Source: Isoetes taiwanensis
Lineage: Eukaryota > Streptophyta > Lycopodiopsida > Isoetales > Isoetaceae
DNA length: 64,000 bases
Direction: 5' to 3'
NCBI GenBank assembly: GCA_021234155.1
Contig: JAJEKV010000543.1
Span: 87,911 to 151,910 of the forward strand
Below, in pieces: positions 9,466-20,496 of the stretch. A program made the position numbers and the translations under genes. Under the pieces are notes generated by a model. It saw nothing but the letters and a program-made list of their open reading frames with translations, had not been told where the DNA came from and did not search any database. Positions within the stretch are counted from its first letter, which is position 1; each line of letters opens with the position of its first letter.

Positions 9466-11718
9466 GATCTGATTAGTTCTTTGTTTCAAAAATTTTGAAA
9501 ATTTATTCAGCCATCATTTTCTTAAGTTGACATGTTTGGTTTTATCATTGATCCACAATTTTGCAACTCTACTCATTGATCCTGAGAGATACGACCACAG
9601 TAGCATGAGGCAATCGAACCTTGAGGGCTACAATGAATGCGAAGTTTTTTAGATGTGCCAAATTAATTTCACCTGCACAAGCAACAACCCCGACTTGACT
9701 TTCCCAAGAAGTGGTTTGACCACATAAGATGTAGGTGAATATCAACTCCCCTATAGCTCTAAGTTTACAAACTTGGAAGTTTGAAAGTTCAGGTGTTGTT
9801 GTTCAACTGCATATGGAGTTCCCCTCGGGCCGAGGTATGCCATCTTGTGCATTATTTTTCTCTGTCATTGATTAAAAATTGTACCAATTATTTAAAACGA
9901 GTACTAAATCACTTAACTTTTTTGTAAGGCCTTTGCAAAAATTAGGATGCATTGTAGTGACTATCCCTAGATTATTTGAATTATTTTTCAACTGGTAAAA
10001 CCTTCCAAAGGTTTTTGTGCTAAGAAACTTCATTTTAATATCAATGTTTGCAACATTCTAGGATGTAGTTGTCATAAATCATACCAATAATTGTAAAATG
10101 TGAGATTTTAAGTTGACATCTACTAGTATAAGTTGAAAGATGTTGTAAACCATCGACCACAAACTGCAAAACACTTGCAAGCATTCTAGAAGGAGCCAAA
10201 TTTTGATATGTATAGTGGCTTTGCTTTAGATTTGTTGTTCACTCCATATGTGTGCAGAAGATACAACTCATATATGTGGTGTGGTTTGGAAAACTGACTT
10301 TCATGCTTTCTTCAACCTATTCTTATGTCAAAGCGCACTTTGTAGCTTTCGATTTCTTGGATCAAGTACACCAAGTCTAGTTCTCCATCACAGGCGGTGT
10401 TAAATTTCTCTACCAAGCTTACAAAGCGTGAGACTCGTCACACAATACATGGGCTTGCGGACATCTTCAAAGAGCTCGAGAAATTAAACAAATGGTAAAC
10501 TTCGAAATTAAATAAATGGTAAACTTTTTCTTCTGTTTTAGGCTTCATGAGAGTTAACGGAAAATTTATGCCATCGGCTTGGTCGGTATAATTCGGCTTG
10601 ATGCACTTGAGCCCACAATGTCTGCACTAGCAATGGCCCAAAGATCATGCATTTATTAAATGGGTTAGAACACATGTAGAGATGAGTATTGTATTTTAAC
10701 GAATATGTTGGCGACATTTGTTTGGGAAAAAACATATTGGCACAAAAGGCCATTACATTTTGCAAAAATCACCTAACTGCCCTTAAAAATGGGGTGATTG
10801 GCTATAACAATGCCTTTTTTGTGAATGATCAAATAAAAAAGTGCCCTTGACAAAACTTATAGATGAGAGTGGCATCTTCTTTAAATAAGTGTTGCAAATA
10901 ATATCTAAAAAGAGTTGTGAATCGCAAGTCCGATTTAAATGATTGATAAAATCTTATCGTAATCTACAATGTTTGTGAAGATGATTTTTGAAATTGATGA
11001 GCCACAAAAACTATAATATCACCAAAATGCTCTTTATTTTGGAGGGCATTTTGGTAATTTTAGCAAAAGTAAGGCGTTTTGGTACTTTCCCCTTGCTTTT
11101 AAATAGGAACAATTTTAGTTGATTTTTTAAGTTCATAAATCCAAGGCCAGTCAGCTCTGGCTTCCAAGCATTGGAGTGTTTTGTAGGTTTCTGGTTTCTC
11201 TATTGAAATTTGCTCAAATCATGATGTTATGGTGGCCACATGTGAAAAAATCCATTGTAGTCAAGTTTCTTTAAGATCTGGACTGCACAAAAATGATATG
11301 GCATTTGAATTGTGGTTGACCTATTTCTTTGAAAGGGATACATCACAGTTCCAACTTCATTATAATCGTATCCAATTTACCATCATAAGTTGTGCTATTC
11401 TATGAGCATCATACCCATGTGATGTTGCATCTTCTTCATTTATTAACCTTGTTTCTAGTGTTCTCCATTCTAGACCAATAGTCCGTCTAGGTGCCCCACC
11501 TACTAAACCCTGAAGTATTAATGATACCCCCCGCATTCACAAGCCATAAATCAAGTATTCCAAAGTTATAATTGGGAGAGTGAGAAAAATCATTTTCCGG
11601 CTTACATGGTCTCTAGATAATTGTCGATGATGTTTGTCCACCAAAGATAACAATTTCCTTCCCAAGCAAGCAGCCGAGAATGACCCACCCTTGCATCGGC
11701 TCAATTATACCCGCACAA

Positions 11719-12021
11719 TCAAGCATTAAGCTCACCAAGTTTGTTCGCGATTGTATCAAGTTTGACCTTACAATGTTTTCTCCCTCCATTACGGCTTCTT
11801 TGTTATGTTCGGACCTAACAATTCCTCGCGATGAAATTAATATCTTATATCCCCTTATTAAAGTATTGCTGATTATTTAATTTACCTTCAATTGCTCATA
11901 TGCTGTCGCAATATTGTCGTTAACTAGCACATAGTCAAACAAAGAAGAGTTCAGCCCAAATTCGAGCTCTTGTTTTGCATTGTTTAATCGCTTCTTTATC
12001 TATTCCTCAGTCTCATTGCCC
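11719..12021 (-). pseudogene. Guanylate kinase 3' exons, left arm copy
   Basis: On the minus strand an exon at 12021-11886, preceded by AG and followed by GT, reads ETEE, stop, IKKRLNNAKQELEFG, then SSLFDYVLVNDNIATAYEQLK. This is the C-terminal region of guanylate kinase (GMP to GDP, ATP-dependent). A second exon, 11824-11719, encodes the C-terminal tail and its stop. The in-frame TAG after ETEE and changes in the second exon show it is dead. No upstream kinase exons (P-loop) are present in the arm. The right-arm copy has different lesions, so the two decayed separately. Confidence 0.8.
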
Positions 12022-12453
12022 CTAAATGAAAAAGAACGTAAAGAAGTTAATTGGAAAAAATACCTCTTAAGTAAATCCGAAGAATGCATGGCAGGTTACA
12101 GGCAAAAAACAACTCAGAAAGCAGAGTACTGAGATTGATAATCGAGTTCAAAATCTGTTGATTCTGTTCATAAGCCTTCATTTTTGCTTCAAATTTTTGC
12201 TTCAGATAATAAATTTTTATCAAATTCTCTCAAATTCGCCCAAATCGATCATTTTTTGCTGAACATGTGTAGAATTGATTGGCCCTCATCCTATCTATAT
12301 AATCCAAACTGACAAAAGAAATGGCATTGGGCTCTTCTACCCTCTACCTAGGCATATCTGAGCTAGTAGATTGACAGGCTGGTCCTGTAATTTGGGCACA
12401 AAAATCCCCTATTTCTGCACTGAAATCCACAGTTTTGATCTGCAGACTGAACT

Positions 12454-13085
12454 CTACCTAGGCATATTGTGGATAAAACGATAGAACAGGAATCTGATAT
12501 AAACAATCTCTACCAATTGGTTTATAGGGAAAATTGCTCATTCTTTTTCATCGCCTAGCATGCTTCGAAATTTCTTGGTTTCTCATAAGCATCTATCCAG
12601 GTCCATTCCACCAATATTTCAAAATATTGTGGTTCTGCATCTAGAGCAGCTATGAGAAATCGAACATAAGTATTGTTTTTCATTTCTGTTAGAGGTTTTT
12701 TTTTTCCATTTCAACAAATATTCCAACTTGCAATTGGGGAATTTGAGCTTGACCTGGGCCCATATTCATATTTTGCCTTGGTCTGTGATAGAATCTAGAA
12801 AATGTCGTAATCTCTCTAATAATTTGTAGAACAAATTATTAGAAAAATTTGAATCAAAGTTTCTTTCGGGTGTAAAGCAGGGGTAGATTAGATGATGTAA
12901 CGCACATGCCTTTTGATGGGAAGTGTGATAGGGCATTTGGGGCTCGATCAAACAGACTGAATTCGGCCTAGTTTCTATATATTGCAGGTTGTAAATAAAT
13001 ACCTAATGTCTGTTGCATGAAATAGATGTCATATTCAGAGAAAGAAAGCCGTATTCAGCCCCTCAGAGGAAACCATGGTGCTGAT
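12454..13085. other. Spacer next to the inverted-repeat inner boundary
   Basis: No gene recognised. The text TACCTAGGCATAT just inside the boundary also occurs in the arm itself (near 12345), so the boundary may be a small local duplication. Confidence 0.4.
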
Positions 13086-13190
13086 ATTGGCTCCCTAAAT
13101 TGACTAGAGGTGTCAAGAGGATTCGCTTGAATCCAGAGGATTCACTCAAGCGAATCCTCTTGGCACCTCTAGTCAATTTAGGGAGCCAAT
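13086..13190. mobile_element. Foldback element or hairpin, 45-bp stem
   Basis: Arms 13086-13130 and 13146-13190 are reverse complements with one mismatch (T opposite G, which would pair as G-U in RNA), around a 15-nt loop. The arms begin ATTGGCTCCCTAAATTGACT. TA sits at each outer edge, as in a TA target duplication of Tc1/mariner-type MITEs. A transcript would fold like a small-RNA precursor. No second copy was seen in the window. Confidence 0.85.
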
Positions 13191-13250
13191 ACAGTGGGCG
13201 GAGGAAACCCATTTGAGGCCAGGAATTCAAGTTGCTTATTTTTTATGCAA

Positions 13251-13348
13251 TGTCCTCTGTTTCCTTACACATGCAACGGGAAGAATACCCATCATATGTA
13301 ACGTCCTCTGTGTCCTTACGCATGCTACGAGAAGAATACCCAGCATAT
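13251..13348. repeat. Diverged tandem duplication, about 51 bp
   Basis: TGTCCTCTGTTTCCTTACAC...GAAGAATACCCATCATAT is followed by CGTCCTCTGTGTCCTTACGC...GAAGAATACCCAGCATAT. A second small duplication (CATCCATGTATGGCATTTGT and CATCGATGTATAGCATTTGT) lies at about 13399-13460. Confidence 0.8.
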
Positions 13349-13459
13349 CCCCTACATAGCTAATAACTTAGAAGGACTATTTTTTTTTCCTTCAAACATC
13401 CATGTATGGCATTTGTAAATTTTGGCGCAAACATCGATGTATAGCATTTGTAAATTTTG

Positions 13460-15635
13460 CCTATAGAGAAGACCCCACTGCAAGTTATTCATAACATTGG
13501 GTCATCATTTGACGAGCTTCCTTGCGGGCCTCAGCCTTATACACCTAGCCTTAATTGCACATTTTTTACTACCGGCCTTGGGTAGATCAATAACCATAGG
13601 CTGGTAGCGATTCAAGCTTACAAAAATTGGTCATGATGGAAACCAAATTATGATGCTTCTCATTTACATAAGACATATAGCTTTTCCTTGATACATATAA
13701 GTTTTGCTAGATTATATGCTCTAATATTTGCTCTTTCACATGCAGGATTAAGCAAAGAGTTGAAGAATATTGCATCTAGAAGTATTATCCAAAATCAAAT
13801 TTGCTTGAATAAAGCCAAAATTGGAAGTACTAGCAACCGATCAACATGGCACCTAAGCGTCCCAAGTATAGATTGACTACTGCAACATTTTATACTCGTT
13901 AAACAATGCACTAAACTAATGTAATATTGTATGATTCTTTTAATAATCATTAATAGGGTTGAAGGATTGGAAAGTCATAATGTTGAAGACCAACAGGCTC
14001 AAAATCAGCCAGTACAAAAAAAAAAGGGGTACCCTAGTATCGCTCCTCTTGTACTTTCTCTATATTAATATTATTTAGTTTCATCCTTCAAAAAAAAAAA
14101 AAAAAAAAAAAAAAAAGGCCAAGGTCCAGGTTTTAATAGGCATTAGAATTAAACTTCATTTTTCTTTTTTGTACTTTTGATTTTCCTATACTTTCCTACG
14201 GTTGACGTTTAATAGGTTTTCATTTTTTATTTTGTTATTTCACTAGAATTTTTGACATTTAACTTCTAACAGATTGTCTCTGGTTAGTTCAAATAATACT
14301 GCAGCCAATGAGACCGCAAAAGTTTTAAGGCACCGTAAACAACAACAGAACTACCACGCTCGAAAAAAATTGAGGAAGACTCCTGAGTAAGCAATTATAC
14401 AATTTGATCTTTTAGAAACGTGGTAAATTAAAATGATATCTTCTCAGACCAAGTGCCATATTCTGGCCTGTTGCCTCATGGACTGGGATAAAAGTCAAGG
14501 TCCTTTTATTCGAACAACAAACTGCAGGAGTCCTCGATTTGTTATAACTTTTTGTGCTAGACATTCTCTAGACTAATGGAATGTAATGATATGCTTTTTG
14601 CATGAAAAGTTAAGGTGTATGGTATATCTAAGCTAGAAACAATGATAAATAAAATTAGATTTGTGTAACTCAATGGGCTAGAGTAGAATACACATTTTTA
14701 ATTCTACATGTTCAATACACAAAAATAAACTACCTAGCTAGACGCCTAAGACTTACATAACATAAAAAATAGCCGAAAAGATTATTACGTATTCACAAAG
14801 AAGGGTACGTCTTACTTCTATGTACTGGAATGAAAGTCAAAATTAAAAAAAGAATAATGATCGACACATGATCTTTTGAATTTTGTGGCCGTGAACAACT
14901 ACATGTTCTCAACAATAAACCGAACACGACCTAAGCTTTCTTGATGTATTCTCCTATACACTAGAAAATGTGTAACAACCAACATTCCGACGTTAAAAGT
15001 TCTATGATAGTTGATGGCTATTCTATTTACATGGGAAAGCATTTGTAAACTCATGAAGCGAAAAGGAAGATAGGACCTACATTAGATAAAATCTTCCAAG
15101 CAATTTATGGGAGCCTTAAGTACCAAATGTAACGAATTAGATAATGCATCAACTTCAAATTGAGTGGACAAAATTATGGCATTCAAGTATCACATTGGGA
15201 AAAAATGAGCAAATAGTCTGGGAAAGGCTAGGGGAAATCTTACTAAAGGGATCCATGTAGAATAGGAAGCAAAATTGTTTATATAATTTAACAGAATCTA
15301 GGATGATTTTCATTTGTCATTCTGGCAACACTAGGCTATCTCAAGCTCCTGGATTAATACTAATAGATGGTTTTAGTGATATACCACAAGCTTCACGACC
15401 AAGTTTAACAATCTTATACTATATATCATTTATTGCAAAATTGAATAATCATTTATATGTTATATCAATCCATCGTCTCATAAAATAACAAATCACAATA
15501 TATGTCTCAATGCACGTTGAAAGGTTGCACTGTCCATCAATATACCCAATTGCAATTAAACTCTATTACAATTGTTGTTTCTAGAACTCAATGTCACCTC
15601 GACAGCTTGAAAATATCTGCAGTGCCATCGCTTAG
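13460..15635. other. AT-rich sequence with a 27-bp poly-A run
   Basis: No gene recognised. A pure A-run lies at about 14090-14116, preceded by TTTAGTTTCATCCTTC; it could be the tail of a retroposed transcript or a simple repeat. A short open stretch at 14290-14390 (reading HRKQQQNYHARKKLRKTPE, followed by GTAAGC) looks exon-like but I cannot name it. Confidence 0.4.
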
Positions 15636-17700
15636 AAAATCTAGAGAGATCATGGGAAAAGCTTTGAAATTCTAGGGAAACCTCAAGAGTATCTTAGGAA
15701 TTTTGAAATCTAGGATAGTCTGGGGGAATCATCATAAAATCTCTAAGAATCTATGGGAATTTAGATGGAATCTTGGAAAATCTAAGGGAATCTTGATAAA
15801 ATCCGCGAGTCTAAACTCAAGAGAATCTAGGGTAATCTCAAAAGAATCTTAGTAAAATCTAAGGAAATTTAAGGAGATCTCAGAAGAGAAATCTTAGAGA
15901 ATCTAGGGAAATCTTCATATCTTTCACGCTGGACGTGTTTTGGAGGGTCGGCTTCATGGAGGGAATCTTTAGAGAATCTTAGGGAGTCTCAAATGTATCT
16001 TTGGGAATATAAAGGAATCTTCATAAAATCTTTAAGAATCTATGGTAATCTAGATGGAATTTTGGAGAATATTGGGGAATCTTAATAAAATCTAAGGGAA
16101 TCTCCGTAGAATCTTAAAAATCTAGAGGAATCTTTGTAGAACATTAAGAATCTAAGAGAATCTTTGGGAATATAGGAGAATCTACAGAATCTCAAGAGAA
16201 TCTTTGGGAATCTAGGGGAATCTTACTAAAATTTTTGGGAATCTAAGGGAATCTTGATGGAATCTTAGAGAATCTAAGAGAATCTTCATAGAATCTTGAG
16301 GAATCTAGGAGAATCTCATAGAATCTTTGGGAATCTAGAGGAATAATGGGATAATCTTTGGGAATCTAGGTAAGTCTTAGGGAATCTTAACAGAATCTAT
16401 GGAAATCTTGGAGAATCTACGGGAATCTTAATAAAATTTAGAATAATCTCCATAGAAACTTAAGAATCTAGGAGAATCTTTGTAGAAAATTAAGGACTCT
16501 AAGAGGAAATCTAACGGTATCTACAGGGATCTTGGTGCAATTTTGGAAAATCTAGGGGAATCTTCATAGAATCTTAGAGAATCTAGAGGAATCTCAAGAT
16601 AATCTTAGGTATTCTAGGGGAATCTTTATAAAATTTTGGGAAATCTAAGAGAATCTAGATGGTTCAAGAGAGAATCTTTGAGAATGTAAGGGAATCTAAG
16701 TGAATCTTGATAAAATCTTGAAGAATCTAGAGGAATCTAGGGGAATCTTCCTAGGATCTTAGAGAATCTAGAGGAATCTCAAGAGAATCTTAGAGATTCT
16801 AGAAGAATCTTTACAGAATCTTGAGAAACCTAAGAGAATTTACATGGAATCTTAGAAAATCTAGGGAAATATTTGAGAAACGAGAGGAATCTTGATAGAA
16901 CATTAGAGAATCTAGGGGAATCTTCGTAGAATCTGCAAGAATCTAGGGGAATCTACATAGAATATTGCAGAATCTAAAGGAAACTTGGGCTCATCTTATA
17001 AATCTAGGGGAATCTTTCACGCTGGGTGTGTTTTGAAGGGTCAGCTAAACCTTCATAAAATATTTGACAATTTAAGAGAATCTTGATGGAATCTTAGAGA
17101 ATCTAGAGGAATCTTTATAGGATCTTAAATAATCTAAGAGAATTTTACATAGAATATTTGAGAATCTAGGGAATCTTGGGAGAATCATTAAGAACTCAGG
17201 GCAATCTAAAGGAATCTCCATAAAATCTTTCAGAATTTAAGGGAATCTTGATAGAATCTTGAAGAATCTAGGGGAATCTACATAGAATCTATAGGAATCT
17301 TGGGAGAATCTTTGGAGATCTAGGGAAATCTAAGGGGATCTTAGTAAAATCTTTGAGATTCCAGGGGAATATTGATGGAATCTTGGAGAATCTAGGGTAA
17401 TCTTTATAGCATCTAAGGGAATCTAGGGGTAACCTACATAGAATCTTGACAAACCTAGAGGAATCTTGGAATAATCTTTGGGAATCTAGAAGAATCTCAA
17501 GAGAATCTTAGGGAACCTATGGAAAATTCTAGAAGAATATTTGAAAATCTAGGAGAATCTAAAGGAATGTCTATAGAATCTTATAGAACCTCGAGGATTA
17601 TCAAGGGAGCTTGTGGAATATAAGGGAGAATTGATGAAATCTTTACATTGCCTTAGAGAATCTAAGAGAGTCTTTATAGAATCTTCATTGGATGTCTTCC
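15636..17700 (+). repeat. GAATCT degenerate array, middle (longest)
   Basis: About 2 kb of GAATCT, or close variants such as AAATCT and GAATCC, every 10-20 bp, joined by linkers like AGGG, TTAGA, TTGATA and CATAGA. Two interruptions at about 15924-15958 and 17010-17044 carry nearly the same sequence (TTTCACGCTGG, then TGTGTTTTG, then AGGGTC). No open frame of note. Confidence 0.9.
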
Positions 17701-17759
17701 AAACCCGAAACTGTTTATGAGGGACATCTATAATCTGGCCTTGAAATATTCCACTAACA

Positions 17760-18050
17760 TTTGTGAACCTTGGTGCAGAACTTCCAGTTGAGGAGGTTCC
17801 TTTACTTCAGGTATCAATGTTCTCTAAAACATTTCTTCTACATACTTCTGTTTTCATGCTTTGATTTCTAGGAAGAAATTGTTAGATCATGCAGAAGCTT
17901 GGGGAAGCCCGTGATAGTAGCAACTAATATGTTGGAGAGCATGATTAACCGCCCAACCCCTACGCGCCCGGGCAGAAGTATCAGATATTGCAATTGCAGT
18001 CTGAGAAGGTGCAGATGGAATAATGCTTTCAGGAGATGTTTCTGTCAGAC
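17760..18050 (+). pseudogene. Pyruvate kinase exon pair
   Basis: The end of one exon reads NLGAELPVEEVPLLQ and stops at 17811 with GT following. After a 60-bp intron, the next exon starts at 17872 with EEIVRSCRSLGKPVIVATN, then MLESMINRPTPTR. This is the plastid-type pyruvate kinase block (phosphoenolpyruvate plus ADP to pyruvate plus ATP). After TPTR one extra base or so shifts the frame; past it AEVSDIAIAV, a TGA where Arg is expected, then EGADGIMLSGD can be read. So the copy is broken. A following stretch (18072-18182, reading SFKADIKDVRQRVERFATNL) looks like another exon end, which I cannot assign. The fragment abuts the CACTA end on one side and the GAATCT array on the other. Confidence 0.85.
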
Positions 18051-18429
18051 ATTTTTGTTTTCTGAAGACATTTTAAGTTCGTTGATTCAGAAGCCAGCTC
18101 CTTTAAAGCTGACATAAAAGATGTAAGGCAGAGAGTTGAAAGGTTTGCAACTAATTTGGAGTTGGTAAACAGTTTGAGCTGATTAGTTGAGTGAAGTTGC
18201 CTAAAACATTCAAAGAAGTTTCTTATTGGCATTGTAAAAACTGTTCATTCTTGTTATGTAACTATTACCTTTAAATAAAGGAGTTCTTGTTTTATACACT
18301 CTTATTTCCTTGTAAATTCACATTAAATTCAAGCAGCCCTAATCTGCTAAGATCGAATAGGATTTGGAGTTAAAAATTCAGCAAAAGGAGCAGATAAAGT
18401 GAGAATATTGCTCCTTAAAAACGAAAATG

Positions 18430-18851
18430 GCGAAAAAGAGGATGATTTTTTAAATGAAGTTGCTGACGAATTTTGTGACGCTGCTCCTGACGTTTTTGCT
18501 GACGCAATAGCTGGCGCTATATCTGATGGTAATGCTGACGATATTGCTGACGACTGCTCTGACGCTATTCCTGACGCTTCTACTTGACGGGTTTGCTGAC
18601 ATTACCTGTGACGAAGATGCTGACGGTTCAGTTGACGTTATATACGACGAAAAGGCTGACGAACAATGTGATGCTGTTCTGACGTTATATCGTCAGAAAA
18701 ACTGACGATTAAACTGACGTATAATCTGACGTTCATGCGTCAGGTAACATTCGTCAGACAATTCGTCATCCAGAAGACTACAGACAGTTGCCTATTTTGT
18801 GAAGACTATCGGACGATTTTCTTGACGTCTAACAATCATTCTCTTGTAGTG
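18430..18851. mobile_element. CACTA (En/Spm-type) transposon terminus, interior to the left
   Basis: The sequence ends CATTCTCTTGTAGTG at 18837-18851, the reverse complement of CACTACAAGAGAATG, a typical plant CACTA terminal inverted repeat. Inside it, 18440-18780 holds about a dozen copies of CTGACG, turning to CGTCAG near the tip. This is the expected form of subterminal transposase-binding repeats in this superfamily. The first 75 bp or so from the tip resemble, in reverse complement, the terminus at 25739 (both share CTTCACAAAATAGG and ACTGTC). No transposase gene and no matching left end was found. Confidence 0.8.
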
Positions 18852-20160
18852 GAAGGGGAAGATTACTTAGACACTTATGCTCCAATAGCCAAAATGGAAA
18901 CAGTGAGATTAGCCATATCACTTGCAGCTCAATTTGGATGGAAGTTGTATCAACTTGATGTGAAAAGCGCTTTTTTGAACGGAGAGCTAAAGGAGTTGGC
19001 CTATTTTGGAGCAACCACCCGGATACAAGCACGAAGGTAACGATTTTGTTTGCAAATTGAACAAATATGGGCTAAAACAGGTCATCTCGGGCTTGATATT
19101 CCAAACTTGATAGTTACTTGTTGAGCAAAAACTTTGTAAGGAGCTAGTCTCTATATTAAACATGATGGTGATGACATTACTTTGACCGTAGTATATATAG
19201 ATGATCTCATTGTCATGGGCAGTTCTCTCAAGTTGATACAACATGAGATAAAACAATTTGGAAAGTTCTTTGACATGACAAATCTTGGAGAGTTACACTA
19301 CTTCTTGGGCATTGAAGTGCAGAAGGCTGTCGACGGAATCTTTATCTGTCAGAAAAAGTATGCAGCAGATTTACTAAGAAAATTTCATATGGGAACTGCT
19401 AAACCAGTTTCTACGCCAATGGAGGTTGGCATTAAACTTTCTGCTCATGAGAAAGGTACAAAATTATGCGATGCAACACTCTATAGGGCATTAATAGGAA
19501 GCTTGAACTATCTCACTGTGACCAGACCTGATATATCATTTGCTGTAGGAGTATTGAGTAGATTTTTGGCTAATGCTACGCAAACACATTGGATTGCGGC
19601 TAAAAGAATGCTGAGATACATCAAGGGAACACATGATTTTGGTATTTTGTATGAATCAAATAGTCAGCTTGATGTAGTTGGATACACAGACTCTGATATG
19701 GCTGGTTGTGTGGACACAAGAGGATCCACAAGTGATTATGCATTCTCAATTGGAAATGGTATTGTAACTTGGAAAAGTAAGAGACAAAGCACAGTTGAAA
19801 TCAGCACTACTGAAGCAGAATATAAAGGTTGTAGCATTGCAACATGTGAATCCGTTTGGATTCAAAAATTTATGGAAGAAATTGGGATCAATGACAGCAG
19901 ACCCACTTGCATTTTCACTGATAATATGAGCAGCATACGCATTGCAAACAATCTTGTTTTTCATGGCAGAACTAAGCACATTGAAACTACCTACCATTTT
20001 GTACGAGAAAAGGTTGAGAATGGAGAAATTGATATTCAATACTACAGGTCAAAAGATCAGATTGCAGATATTTTCACAAAGCCATTAGGAAAAGCCAAGT
20101 TTGAAGCTTTCAGGTTCGCTCTTGGCGTGAGGAAAAAGGAGTCTGGAATATCACATTAAG
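18852..20160 (+). mobile_element. Copia reverse transcriptase and RNase H, 3' half of an element
   Basis: Directly after the CACTA tip the frame reads DYLDTYAPIAKMETVR, then the RT motif LDVKSAFLNG. A frameshift near 18990-19010 and decay to about 19170 follow. From 19182 to 20159 one open frame of 325 codons has VVYIDDLIVMG (the catalytic YIDD), LGELHYFLGIEV, RPDISFAVGVLSRF, and the RNase H blocks GYTDSDMAG, TTEAEY and TKHIE. It ends at 20157-20159, followed at once by a G-run that serves as the polypurine tract. The first part of RT is missing, cut by the CACTA end. Order and motifs are standard Ty1/Copia. Confidence 0.92.
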
Positions 20161-20495
20161 GGGGGGTATTAGAATAATATAATGTGATATATGTTGGACA
20201 TGTTAAGTCATTGTAACTTAACGTTGTACCACATGGGACATTTTGTATTAGCCCATGGGGCCCCTCATTCATTTTTTATCTTTTACGCTAATTGCCACCC
20301 AACATGAGGACGTGGCACATATATATGTACATCTCATGAGTTAGTATAATATATAAGTTTCTTGCTCCTCCTTTGTTCCTTGCTGCGTCTCCTCCTCTCT
20401 CCATTGTGTTTTGTTGTCCAGATCACCTTCTCCACTCAACATCTCCGCTTGTGTTCTCCTCTTTCTTGGTCTATCTTGCTGCACTTGTTTTGCAT
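20160..20495 (+). repeat. Probable 3' LTR of the Copia half
   Basis: After the polypurine tract (about 20159-20167) comes TATTAGAATAATATAATGTG, likely an altered LTR start, then a low-complexity pyrimidine-rich end up to about 20495. It meets the opposite-strand Copia half directly. No partner LTR was found, so the ends are approximate. Confidence 0.55.
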
Positions 20496-20496
20496 G

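Larger units (their letters stand above)
6965..12453. repeat. Left arm of a large inverted repeat
   Basis: From about 6998 to 12453 this arm matches, in reverse complement, 29398-33415. Examples: 12430-12453 (GATCTGCAGACTGAACTC) against 29398-29418; 11886-12021 against 29863-29987; 10150-10200 against 31680-31750; 9465-9620 against 32280-32440; 7860-8030 against 32490-32640; 7630-7740 against 32780-32880. The inner boundary is sharp. The left arm has an extra 1.4 kb at about 8031-9465. The arms differ by many substitutions and small indels, so the duplication is old. Confidence 0.9.

Noticed and set aside
18399-18587. Acidic Asp/Ala-rich open frame
   Set aside because: It is a translation of the CTGACG subterminal array of the CACTA end, not a gene.
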